A stretch of 64,000 bases of DNA, from NCBI GenBank assembly GCA_951804985.1, contig OX638133.1, forward strand, positions 6,964,501-7,028,500, given 5' to 3'. Position numbers and translations under genes: made by a program. This document shows, piece after piece, positions 34,266 through 45,344 of the stretch. Numbering within the stretch: position 1 is the first letter of the stretch; every line of letters starts with the position of its first letter. Below the pieces are notes generated by a model, which was given only the letters and a program-made list of their open reading frames with translations, was not told where the DNA came from and did not search any database. The DNA comes from Dryomyza anilis. Its lineage: Eukaryota; Arthropoda; Insecta; Diptera; Dryomyzidae.

Positions 34266-35706
34266 CACAGAAAAAGAATTCATCAATATGATGAATTTAT
34301 TCATAATTATTATGTAATTTTTCACCAAATACCAGATTCATCATATTGATACCACCGTTCATTAAATGACATATTAATGAATGCATTCATTATATATAAT
34401 ATTCAAAATTTTTGATGAATTTTTTCATAATATTTATTTAAAAAGAAAAAAATTATAAAATAATTCGATAAAAAAGTGTTGTAAAAATTTTATTTAAAAA
34501 ATAACAGTAAAAAAAATTTAAAAATTATCCGAAACAACATTTTTGACAAAAAAAATTGTTCCGAAAAAAAAATTGTCAAAAAAAAAAAAGATTTCGAAAA
34601 AAGAAATTTCAAAAAAGTTTTAATAGTATTTTGTACAATTATTTAGCTGATAAGGTGATCAACATTAATGCAATAGTACATGTTATTGAAAAAATAGTTT
34701 TTACTATTGTTTTAATATTTTATTTTATAGTGCAATACTATTGGTTATTAATAGTTTGAGTAAAATTTATGTTGCAATATAATTAAAAAAATAGTCTGAT
34801 GCACACACAAAAAAAAAAAATCTTCAATATGATGAATTTATTCATAAATATTATGAATTGTTTCACCAACTACCAGATTTATCATATTGATACCACCGTT
34901 CATTAAATGACATATTAATGAATCCATCAATTATATATATGAACACAATATTCAATACAATGAATTTGAATTGTCATATTGATGAATTTTTTCAGAATAT
35001 TTATTCAAAAAAAAATTGCTTTTATAAAATAATTCGATAAAAAAGTGTTGTAAAAATGTTGTAAAAAAATAACAGTAAAAAAAATAAAAAATTATCCGAA
35101 ACAAAATTTTTCTGACAAAAAAAAATTGTTCCGAAAAAAAAAATTGTCAAAAAAAAAAAGATTTCGAAAAAAAACATTTTTCGAAAAAAATTTTTTTTTT
35201 TTAATTTTTTTTTTTCGAAAAATATTTGTTTACTAAATCTTTTTTTTTGACAATGTTTTCAAAAAAAATAATTCGAAAAATAAAATTATTTCGAAAAAAA
35301 AAAAATATTTAACTTTTTACTAATAAAAAGTTCTAATTATAATAAATAATAAATATATTATAAAACATTTTACTAATTATTGTGAACTGAGAAGTACGGC
35401 AAAAAATGAACGAAAAAAACATATTTTGATAGAAATTTGGTTTAGTGAACAGCGTTCTTCAATATGATGAACATATATGTTGTATTTTATATTTTGGTTC
35501 ATTAATATAATGAAACGTATTCTTCACATACACTTCATCATATTGAAGAACACTTTTTCGACAGTTACCAAGCGTTCTTCATATTTATGATAGCATTCAT
35601 AACATTGATGGCGTAAGTCATTAATATTATGAATGGTACTTCAATACAATGAATCATGGTTTGAAGAACGGAATTCATCAATATGATGTACATTTTCTTT
35701 TCTGTG
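34266..35706 (-). mobile_element. MITE family M, compound copy M3
   Basis: Three parts: a partial M end (34266-34625), an inverted W fragment (34625-34795), and a nearly whole M copy in reverse (34802-35706, with CGCTTGGTAACTGTCGAAAA on the minus strand). Outer ends are CACAGAAAAAG and, inverted, CACAGAAAAGAAAATG, flanked by CA on each side. TGATGCACACACA occurs before both M ends, so the target flank was itself duplicated. Confidence 0.7.
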
Positions 35707-35929
35707 CAGTTTGTTATATTTCAAAATTAGCCTGCACCTTTTCAAAGAAAAGGACGAAAAAATAAACGAAATCTACAGATATATTTTGGGTACAGAAAAA
35801 AATCATTTAACATTACAATTTAGTGTGAACTAAAAAATCACATTTTTTTATTTTTATATCTATACTCCTGGTTTACAGATTAAAAAATGTATTTGAGTAT
35901 ATTTAATGGCTCTTAGCTGTCGTGACTTG

Positions 35930-36390
35930 TATGAAAAAGTGTGTGTATTTTCTTGTTCAACATCACCTTCCGAGTTCGATAGAGACATAACCGTCTGTTT
36001 ATCCGCCTATGCACGATAACTTGAAAACTGCTATTCCGAATGCGATGAAATTTAGTTTCAATATATTGAATAGTCATTTTAAGTACGAAAATGAGTAGAA
36101 TTAGTCAACGTACTCAAATACATCCCATACAAGATATGGGTTTACTTTTTAGGATACCATATTTCGTAAATTATTCAGGATAAAGTTATAAAATTTCAAA
36201 TAAGTTATAAACAATCATCTATCCAAAACATGCTCAAAAAATGGGCGTAATCCGCCTACATTTTTCCTTTTTTATTTTTATGCCTTTTAATATAGCACTC
36301 TGTTATAATACTTTCATATAAATTGTATCCTTAAATATGTCCCATATATTTAGCTCATTGATAGCTCAATTTCTTCAAATTTTGGACTAA
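35930..36390 (+). mobile_element. INE-1-related fragment
   Basis: ACCGTCTGTTTATCCGCC, AACTTGAAAACTGCTATTCC and GAATGCGATGAAATTT match the inverse of copy D (26380-26580: CCGTCTTTCTGTC, CAGAATGCGATAAAATTT). The typical TTCTTGATCAG block is missing. Old and partial. Confidence 0.5.
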
Positions 36391-36394
36391 TTTT

Positions 36395-36690
36395 GGAATA
36401 TTACAAACTGTGTATCATCTTAGTTTCTCGATTTTTTTCAATTTTTTAAATGCGTTTTTTATTTAAATTTTTGTTGAAAAAATACTATTATCAAGTTCTC
36501 CTATCGTGTTCACTCAAACTAGTGAACCAATTTTAAAATATCGAGAGCAATGTTTATTGGATATTTAATTACCTTTCATTCAATATAACATTTGATCATA
36601 TGAGTTATTTAGAACACGAAATATTTAAAAATATATGTGACCATCTTTTTGAAAGCTCGTGCAAAAGTTATTGGTAAACCTAACCAAAGA
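36395..36690 (-). repeat. Dispersed repeat R, copy R2 (unoccupied)
   Basis: Inverse of R1, uninterrupted across the point where R1 carries M3: on the minus strand it reads GATGATACACAGTTTGTAAT. This gives the pre-insertion sequence for M3. Confidence 0.75.
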
Positions 36691-37917
36691 AACATTTTTA
36701 AACCGTATCTTCGGAACCAGGAAGTCATATATAGTACATAAATGTTTTTGACTGCTGCACAGCATCGTTGTTGTGTAGTGTAATTAAAAGAAATATTTAG
36801 TTTATAGTTTTCGGAAAACTTGAAGTGGGTGCGAAGGGTCTAAAATTTCAATAGCAGTTTTCTTAGTCTAAATAAGTCAAAATTAGCAAACGCTAGTTAT
36901 AAAGAATTAATATATGTGATATCCATCGATCAATTATGTGTTCATTTTGTGGAGTAGTATTAACTTCTAAGAATGAATTTAATTCTTAATTGAATGTTTT
37001 GCATTTTAAGTTTATTATTATCCTTCAAGTTCTTTAATAATACCTACTATTTGTATACTTTTTAATTATCTTCTTCAATATTCCTTGTAATATCCGTCTG
37101 TCTCACCCTTAAACTGACATAAATTCTTACTATGCCGCGGGCATCGATTCCTTCGAGTTTTTGCAAAGGACCATTTTTATTAAATTTTCTATTGCTGCAT
37201 CTGACCATCAAAGAATTGTTGTTATTCTTGGAATAATTGTTGATACAACAGCAATATTTAATAAAAAAAAATCACTATATAAACTATAAAAAACTCAAAT
37301 ACTTTTTGAAAACATTAATAAAGCAATACTAATATTAAAAAATAAAATAAATATATGAAATATTTATTGCCAATGCATATAAAAAAAAGAATTTAATAAG
37401 TTTTGCAAAAAACTTATCAAATATTTAGTCACCAACATATTTGAAATATCTTGGAATTGCCTCAGGCTACTTACTCTTCGTTGGCTCTGATTTTTTCCGC
37501 ATTCATACTGAGGAAATTAATATTGCACATATACTTTATGAATTTGCAAAAAATAATTTCAGCATTCAAACCGCAAGTAGTAACAAAATTCATGAAACCC
37601 ACACACGTTGCTTCAATTTCCGTTGCATTGCATGCGATTGCATTACATTCCGAGAAAGATTCCTGGTGCATCAGAAAAAAATATATATAAAATAAAAAAT
37701 TACTATAAAAATATAATAACAAAAAGACTTGCAAACGAATAATATTGAAATATCTGCGTCATTTTCAATTATGCATTCTTCGTCTTTTAGTTTTTGCCTG
37801 TTTCTATTTTTTTTACAGTTTTTTATACTAAAACTCATTTGTATTTCTCATTTGTATCACTCATTTGTAAAACTCATGTGTATTAAGTTTGTAATGCCAC
37901 CTATGAGGCATATTAAG
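36691..37917. other. AT-rich intergenic DNA
   Basis: No repeat family recognised. Two overlapping plus-strand frames and one minus frame of 79-87 codons at 37441-37734 show no domain and no supporting signal. Confidence 0.45.
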
Positions 37918-38980
37918 CACACGAATAAAAAAATTCATCAATATGATGAATTTATTCATGAATATTATGAATTTATTCATAAATATTATGAATTTAATCA
38001 TAAATATTATGAATTATTCTATTAACTACCAGATTCATCATATGATATCACCGTTCATTAAATGACATATTGATGAATGTATTCATTATATTTATGAACT
38101 TATTTATACAATCGAACTTCATAGTAAAGAACGAAATATTCAATACAATGAATTTTGATTCGTCATATTGATGAATTTAGTCATAACATTTATGAATATA
38201 ATATTCAATATTTTTTCAAAATAAATGGAAATTTTTTTACGAATTTTTAAAAAAATATTTTTTTTTTAAATAATTCGAAAAAAAAAATGTGTAAAAATTT
38301 GACTCAAAAAATAACAGAAACATTTTTTTTTTCAAATAATAAAAAAATTAACTGAAAAAAAAAATTTTGAAACGTTCTTTTTTTTCGAAAAAAAACTTTT
38401 AATTTTACGAATTTTTACGCAAAAAATAACAGAAGTATTAAAAAACAAACTTTTTTCGACAAATATATTTTTTTCAAATAAAAATATTTTTTTCAAAAAT
38501 CAAGATTTTTCAAAATATTTTTTTTTGTTTAAATATGTGTATATATATATATTTTTTAATATTACTTTTTATAAAAAAGTTGTAATTATAAAAAAAATAT
38601 ATATTGAAACATTTTACTAATTTATGCATGTCGGTTATATAAGAAATAACATACAAGAACTACTTGAGAACTGAGAAGTATGGCAAAAAATGAACGAACG
38701 AATATATTTTGATAGAAATTTGGTTTCGTAAACAGCGTTCTTCAATATGAGGAACATATATGTTGTATTTTATATTTTTGTTCATGATGAAACGTATTCG
38801 TCACATACAATTCATCATATTGAAGAACACTTTTTCGATAATTACCAAGCGTTCATCATATTTATGATAGCATTCATAATATTGATGTCGTTAGTAATTA
38901 ATATTATGAGTGGTTCTACAATACAATGAATCAAGCTTTGAAAAACGGAACTCATCAAAATGATGTACATTTTTTTCTGT
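37918..38980 (-). mobile_element. MITE family M, copy M4
   Basis: Reverse copy: on the minus strand it has the M order, ending with TTCATCATATTGATGAATT and a tail at 37918. Landmarks seen on the plus strand are TTTTTCGATAATTACCAAGCG, CTTGAGAACTGAGAAGTATGG and the poly-T/TTCGAA core. The termini have decayed (CACACGAATAAAA; TTTTTTTCTGT), so it is older than M5. Confidence 0.7.
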
Positions 38981-38995
38981 ACATATAATTTTTTT

Positions 38996-39030
38996 TTTGA
39001 TCAGCATTACCTCCTGAGTACGACTAAATT
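38996..39030 (+). mobile_element. INE-1 fragment
   Basis: TTTTGATCAGCATTACCTCC then GAGTACGACTAAATTGG is close to the core of copy A (GATCAGCATGACCTCCTGAG). About 35 bases only. Confidence 0.5.
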
Positions 39031-39379
39031 GGTTAAATAAAATCACTACCTCCCCTATATTACACATATACTTTCATTGTAAATCAATTTTATGAATTTT
39101 TTAGTGCACCTCAACCAATCAGCAAATTCATCCCGTTTAAGAATCGTTTTTAAAACCTAATGAAAAAAATTCATAATATTGATAAACGCATTCATAATAA
39201 TTATTAACAAATTCATGGTATTTATGAACTTTTTAAAAATAAAAAAAGCACAATTCATAACAATAATGAACGCGTTTATTATATTAGTTTTGCACAGAAT
39301 ATGCGTTTCATATATACGAAAAATAGTTTATAATATATAAATATTATGAACCGTGCCTCAATTAACGGGGTTCATTGAA

Positions 39380-40316
39380 CACAGAAAAAAAATGTACATC
39401 ATATTGATGAATTCCGTTCTTCAAACCATGATTCATTGTATTGAAGAACCATTCATAATATTAATGACTAACGCCATCAATGTTATGAATGCTATCATAA
39501 ATATGAAGAACGCTTGGTAACTGTCGAAAAAGTGTTCTTCAATATGATGAACTGTATGAGAAGAATACGTTTCATCATATTAATGAACCAAAATATAAAC
39601 TACAACATATATGTTCATCATATTGAAGAACGCTGTTCATTAAACCAAATTTCTACCAAAATATTTTTTTTTCGTTCATTTTTTGCCGTACTTCTTAGTT
39701 CTCACGTAGTTCTTGTATGTTATTTCTTATATAATGCTTGCTCGACATGCATAAATTAGTAAAATGTTTTATAATATATTTATTATAATTACTACTTTTT
39801 ATTAATAAAAAGTTATATTTATAAAAAATATATTTTTGAAAAAAATATTTTTTTCGAACAATTTTTTTTTTCGAAATTTTTTTTTTTGAATAAATTTTTT
39901 TTTTCGAACAAAAATTTTTTTTTGAACAATTTTTTCGAACCAATTTTTTTTTTCGAACAAAAAATTTTTTTTTGGAAAAATGTTTTTTCCGAACTATTTT
40001 TGTTCCCTAAAAATTTTTTTTCTGATATATTTTATAATATTTTTTTGTTTTATTTTTTAAATAAAATTTTTACAACACTTTTTTTTTGATTTATTTTATA
40101 AAAAAAAATATTTATGAAAAAATATTATGAACAAGTTCATCAATATGGCAATTCAAATTCATTGTATTGAATATTTTGTTCATATATATAATGAATGCAT
40201 TCATTAATATGTCATTTAATGAACGGTGGTATCAATATGATGAAACTGGTAGTTGGTGAAAAAATTCATAATATTTATGAATAAATTCATCATATTGAAG
40301 ATTTTTTTTTTCTGTG
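39380..40316 (+). mobile_element. MITE family M, copy M5
   Basis: 937 bp, best-preserved copy. Ends CACAGAAAAAAAATG and, inverted, CACAGAAAAAAAAAATC, flanked by AA on both sides. Contains CGCTTGGTAACTGTCGAAAA, GCCGTACTTCTTAGTTCTCA, CTTGTATGTTATTTCTTATA and a core of TTTTTTTTCGAA words. No open frame beyond chance. Confidence 0.85.
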
Positions 40317-40424
40317 AAGGTATGAACAACATTTTTTCTGTGTGTAATATTTGAAAAATCATAATTAGTAAAATATAATAATTAAAACATAAGAACCTAG
40401 GCAGAACTGGGAGTCGATTCTCCT

Positions 40425-40715
40425 GATATATTTTATTAAAATCCCTATCATATTGACATTATTATTGCGTTTGAAGGATGTAGGTTCTATGGGAGTGATC
40501 ACGCATTCTGTGAGACCATTTAAAATGGAGCAATATAACGCTGAGCAGAATTTTATTAAATTAGCTATTCTAATTTTCAGATATACTGCATTTTTAGTAT
40601 TTGGGTTGTATGGGAAAATTTACGCCCAGTAGTCTAAACAATATTCGGATAGATCAATTAAAATGGAGAAATATTATGCTGAACTTGTTGTACTTCAACA
40701 TTTTTTATGTAACCT
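40425..40715. repeat. Dispersed repeat T, copy 2
   Basis: AAAATCCCTATCATATTGAC, then TTTAAAATGGAGCAATATAA and GAGCAGAATTTTATTAAATT, repeated in a second unit with TTACGCCCAGTAGTC and AAAATGGAGAAATATTATGC. Matches T1 at 11370-11765. Function and class unknown. Confidence 0.5.
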
Positions 40716-40719
40716 AACC

Positions 40720-41340
40720 TATTTTACTGGATCTGCCATGAGAATAGGTTTTTCTCAACCTAACTTTTCAAAATCCTATGAGATTTTTCATTAAGTTTCA
40801 CACACAACCAATCCACAAGCAAATGTATATTAATATTTGTGGCTTTACTGTGTACGCCAAAGTGTTGAAAGTTTTTAGAAGAAATAAAATAATATTTATA
40901 TGAAACTAACAAATTTTACAAACTGTTATTAAACTAATTTCCCATACGTATCATGGTACTGGTTATGATTGCTATTGCTACACAAACACTGAGTGCTGAA
41001 AATAAAAATAAACTGGGTGAAATTGCAAAATTAAACAACATCTAAAACTAGTGTGGGTTCAAAATGAAATACCATACAAGTTTTGACATATTTTTCGCTT
41101 GGAAAAACATTTTCGCATTTGAGAAACACACACAAAATCTGACATATTGCATAAATTAAAAAGAAATAGTAGAAAGTGTTCCAATTGTAGTTTGTTAAAA
41201 TGAATTTCATAATTTTCAATATAAAATTGTTTTAAATGAATAATGAAATAGACAATTACGAATGTAATTGATGAAAAAAGTGATATTCATTCCTTTTTAA
41301 ACGAATGGAAACTATTTTATTTCAAGTCGCAGAATTCAAC
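40720..41340. other. AT-rich intergenic DNA
   Basis: No gene or repeat boundary supported. Confidence 0.45.
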
Positions 41341-41475
41341 GTAGCATCAGTGGCTCGATTAGTTAGTGTGTTGGACTATGAGTCGAAGGGTTACTGGTTC
41401 GAATCACCGTATCTGCAATAGCAAAAAATAGAACCATGTTCTATATGGTCTCGACAAAACTTTATAGACAGCTTT
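41341..41475 (+). mobile_element. tRNA-derived SINE head
   Basis: A box TGGCTCGATTAG (41351-41362) and B box GGTTCGAATC (41396-41405) at normal tRNA spacing, with GTTGGACTATGAGTCGAAGG between them. This resembles the SINE at 25931 (GTTGGACTACGAG...GCCGAAAGG). The B box ends in CA rather than CC and the acceptor arms pair poorly, so it is more likely a SINE or tRNA pseudogene than a working tRNA. Confidence 0.6.
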
Positions 41476-41503
41476 TTTTATAGGAATAGGTGCGTCTTTA
41501 TCA

Positions 41504-41606
41504 GCCATTTCCCTATCAATTTTATGTTCACACTAAAGCAGGAAACAAACAGGTTTTTTTCCTGTTTTCTGCTATGGTGTGAATACCAAATTGGTAGGAA
41601 AATGGC
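41504..41606. repeat. Imperfect ~50-bp-arm hairpin
   Basis: Left arm: GCCATTTCCCTATCAATTT then TTCACACTAAAGCAGGAAAC. Right arm (inverted): GCCATTTTCCTACCAATTTG then TTCACACCATAGCAGAAAAC. Centre is AAACAGG with a T run. Size and imperfect pairing resemble a pre-miRNA, but a tiny MITE would look alike. No known miRNA seed was recognised. Confidence 0.5.
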
Positions 41607-41699
41607 AGGTGCAGGTAGAGTATGGTAGGCAATACAGTTGGATGAAAATGGTGCGCACAGCCAGGATATGTTTGTCAATATCCCGAGTGAAAATTTAGT

Positions 41700-42330
41700 T
41701 CCGGATGCAATCAGTGTCTAATCAGACATCCTGATTTTAAATCAGGCAATGAACAGGGGTTTTCATCAGTGTCTGATTCAAAACGTGACGCTATTCGAAG
41801 TTGCTATATTGATCAAGTTGCCTGATCAGGCTTTCTGATCTTACAATTATCCTTACCTCATATAATTTAATATATATTTAAATTTTTTTAAACTGCTTTA
41901 ACCTTATTTGAGACCTTTCAATCAAAAAATAGTTTTCTGAACATTGCAATAACTTTTGCAACTTTATCAACGTTTTGAGTCTAATGAAATATTTCAAATT
42001 TTTAAAAATATTGAGAATTAGTATTTTCTTATAAAGTAGATATTAAATAACTTCTCGATCATATTATAATAATACGATATCTAATCAGATTTTTTCAAAA
42101 GGGCCACATTATGTTTCATGAGGTATACTTTAGATCAGTATTTTTTATAAAGGTTGAATCAGGTTGCCTTACGTGGATTTGAAATTTGGATTACCCTAAT
42201 CGAATCATTATCATTTCAGGTGGTCTTTTGTAGGGATGCCTTATCGTATTCTGAGCAGGGACGGATGCAAAATAAGGCTAATCTTAACCAATTTCCACCC
42301 AGGATGCTGGAAGCTAAATGATAGCGAAAG
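41700..42330. other. Intergenic DNA with TCAG/CTGA words
   Basis: 41700-41860 is dense in CCTGAT, ATCAGG and TCTGATT words (for example TTGCCTGATCAGGC). No gene. Could be a degraded repeat. Confidence 0.4.
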
Positions 42331-42445
42331 GTGAAGACGTCATTTCTATTTAATTTTGAAATTGACGATTTTTGTACCAAAACGATCCATTTCCCTTTTT
42401 CGAATTTCGCTTAAAATTCTAAACATCGAAGTTCTGATCCAATAC

Positions 42446-42540
42446 GAAGCCATTGTACAAAGCCATTGTACAAAGCCATTGTACAAAGCCATTGTACAAA
42501 GCCATTGTACAAAGCCATTGTCATACAAAGCCATTGTCAG
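42446..42540. repeat. 13-bp minisatellite
   Basis: About six tandem copies of GCCATTGTACAAA, the last one separated by a TCATACAAA variant. As 13 is not a multiple of three, all frames cycle through the same residues (KAIVQSHCTKPLY), which creates a spurious repeat protein in the 160-codon frame. Confidence 0.9.
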
Positions 42541-42679
42541 TCTAGTTCCCATCCAGCCCACCGTTCTAAAAACTTATTGTTGTACAACAACAAAGTCGAA
42601 TTTTGTTTGTTCTATTTTCTCGAAAAACTCAATCGCTTTGATTCTGTGTTGCTGGATTCGCATATGTTTGCTGTTTCAA

Positions 42680-43690
42680 ATGATCATCATATTGATGAAT
42701 TTCGTTCATCAAACCCTGATGTATTGTATTGAAAAACGATTCATAATATTGATAACTACTAAACATCAATGTTATGAATTCATTCATCAATATGATGAAG
42801 TTTATGTGAGGAACACGTTTCATTATATTAATGAATAAATACATAAAATACAATATATATGAACATCAAATTGATGAATGCTGTTTATCAAACTAAATAT
42901 CAATCAAAATTTTTATTTTTCGTTCATTTTTTGCCTTACATCTCAGTTTAGTTTTTGTACTTCTTGTACACAGAAAAAATTTCACCAACTATCTGGATTC
43001 ATCATATTGATGAATTCATTTATTGAATTAAAATCGTATTTTTTAAATGTTTTTCATTTTCAATATATTTTTTTTAACATCAAATATGAAACACAAATTT
43101 GTCTCTATTTACACAATTATTTATTTATAATTCTTAAAGGATTTATAATACTTAATTGATAATATTAATGAAAAAGTGAACATCATTTTGATGAATTTTG
43201 TTCATCAAACCACATAAATCCTTTAAGAATTATAAATACGTAAATGTGAAAATGGAGACCTATTTTTGTTTGAAATTTGATGATATAAAAAATATTAAAA
43301 ATGAAAAAATTGGATTTTAGTTTAATGAATGAAATCATCAATATGATGAATACTGGTTGTTGATGAAATTGGTTTTTTGTGTGTATGAAATTTCTTATAT
43401 AATGTTAGCTCAAAATGCATATATTAGAAAAAAAAAAAAATAGAAATGAAAAATTTGGCAAAAAAGTTTTTTTAGTATTTTTATTCGAACATTTTTTTTT
43501 TTCGAACAAAAATTTTTAATCGAAAAAAAATTTTTACTACTTATTTTTTCGGATAATTTTTTTTTTTTTAAATATCATCAATATGTCATTTAATGAACGC
43601 TGGTATCAATATGATAAATCTGGTAGTTGGTAAAAAATTCATAATATTTATGAATTAATTCATCATATTGATGAATTTTGATATTAATGT
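42680..43690 (+). mobile_element. MITE family M, copy M6 (host of N2)
   Basis: Contains the M order (TTCATCAAACC, CGTTTCATTATATTAATGAA, TTTTTGCCTTACATCTCAGT, then AAATTTCTTATATAATG). The right end has TTCATCATATTGATGAATTT. Interrupted by N2 at 42970-43383. Termini are decayed, with no CACAGAAAA left, so the boundaries are approximate. Confidence 0.65.
42970..43383. mobile_element. Foldback MITE family N, copy N2, nested in M6
   Basis: 414 bp flanked by TA (42968-42969, 43384-43385). Ends CACAGAAAAAATTTC and, inverted, CACACAAAAAACCAATTTC. Arms of about 180 bases: TCTGGATTCATCATATTGAT against CCAGTATTCATCATATTGAT, and ATAATTCTTAAAGGATTTAT in both arms. In M1 and M5 the same host site reads CTTGTATGTTATTTC without an insert. 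Confidence 0.9.
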
Positions 43691-45340
43691 TAGTAGTAGC
43701 AATAATAAAACATATTCCGGTGCATTTTCTTCAATACTGCTACTATAATGCCAATTTTCTTGCATGTTTTTTGTCTGGGGGATGCTACCAAAAACTAGAA
43801 TTAAACTATTGGTTCCTGCGGAATTTAACTATTGATCCCACCATTTTAGTACAAATATAAAAAAGCGAGAAGGACTTGATCTAGGTGCTCAGAACTGTTG
43901 CTTCCACTATTATTATTAGAAATCGAAGAGATATTAAATATATTTGGAAATACTACATAAGATCTTATCTAAATAAAATGAGTAAATGTTTATAAATATA
44001 AATTTAAAATATAATTATAAAATATAATTATATAATAAACTAATTGTCGTACATATTCCATATTTTTAATTTCTAATTATATTATTAAATATTAGATTTT
44101 TGTGACGAAATTAATACTTTATAGTGAAAGTGTGAAAAAAATGCTTATTAAAAGTTTTCTTAGTTTAAAATTGCGTTCATTTCATTGTGCGAAGAAAAAA
44201 AATTAAAAAAAAAAAAACATACAAATCCAACTCAACTTTAGCCGTGCAGTGTGCATTCAACTGTGAGAAGTTTTCTTCGTATTGCAACTTAAGGAAACTT
44301 TTGTGCTTCTTAAAAAAAAATAACCCATTAATTTTGTGGCACAAATTTGACTTGAAAATATTTTTCAAATTTTAAAACATTTGCACTTCATCAACAAATA
44401 AACAGACGAAACTTTTTTGCATTCGTATTTGTTCGCCTACTCAGTTCAGTTGCCGTGGTATGTCTGAAAAAAGACATCTTACAGTATGGGGCACATGCAT
44501 CATCAAATGCCGCTGTATGCCAGAATTTCACTCCTGAAAAGTATAAATTTTCACTTTAGCGCAAAACTTTCGTTTGCCCCGTAAAAGTTATAACTGTTTC
44601 AGTGGATGTTGTTATTTTCTTCAGACATTAACGTAATTTATTGTACCAAAAAAAAAAAAAAATAATGAATTACACCTTTACAACAACAATAAAAAACAAC
44701 TGTTGGAAAAATAAAACAATATCAAGAATAAGCACCTGTGCTTGTTTCATTACCTGGTCTTTTTATTTTATTTTGTTACTCCTTTGAATTGTTGTTACCT
44801 CGTTGGTACCCTCATTGGTTACCACGTCAACAGCATCTTTTCATACACATCCTTTAGTTCCGAGTTGCTTCATGGCGCGCATGGGTTTTGATAGTCCTTC
44901 TAATGACTTTGCCAATTATTTCTCTGCATCTGCATCCATGGCGCACTTAATTCTCTTGGCACAAGTTCGTTCTCGCGTGTTGCCAAGTTATGAGCCTTCA
45001 ATCAAAATATATGACTTTGATGGGTTTTTCGAAAACTTTTTTCACACTCGTAACGCAAAAGTTTTACGTTTTAAATGAACAGTAAATGGCAGTAAATTAT
45101 TTTTTAATTCATTTTATGATTTAATTTATAGCAAGTGCTGCTGCGGATTTAATTAACAGGTTTTTTGCAAAAATAAAAGAGGGAAAACAATTAAAAATCG
45201 CGAACGTAGTATAATTTATTTGCAAATTGATGCTTGGTAATACTTTAAAGTTCAAATATAAAACTTTTCTTTTATATACTCACATTATTCTGGACGAAAA
45301 AAGTTTGATTTCAGAAGCTAAAAAGAGACATTAATTTCGG
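43691..45340. other. Intergenic DNA
   Basis: No repeat family identified. 44390-44600 and 44780-45060 are more balanced; the latter has a 91-codon plus frame (44803-45078) that begins at GTG, with no domain. I treat it as chance. Confidence 0.45.
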
Positions 45341-45344
45341 GAAC

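Noticed and set aside
41341..41416. Functional tRNA gene
   Set aside because: B box deviates from the consensus and the acceptor arms pair poorly; similar to the SINE head at 25.9 kb.
42356..42838. 160-codon protein with KAIVQSHCTKPLY repeats
   Set aside because: Produced by a 13-bp minisatellite and continuing into MITE sequence.
21554..43690. A virus-derived or large DNA transposon with protein genes
   Set aside because: The M, N and W elements have no open frame beyond chance and are defined by short inverted ends; non-autonomous MITEs explain them.
44803..45078. 91-codon plus-strand frame
   Set aside because: Begins at GTG, no recognisable domain, no repeat or conservation evidence; left as intergenic.
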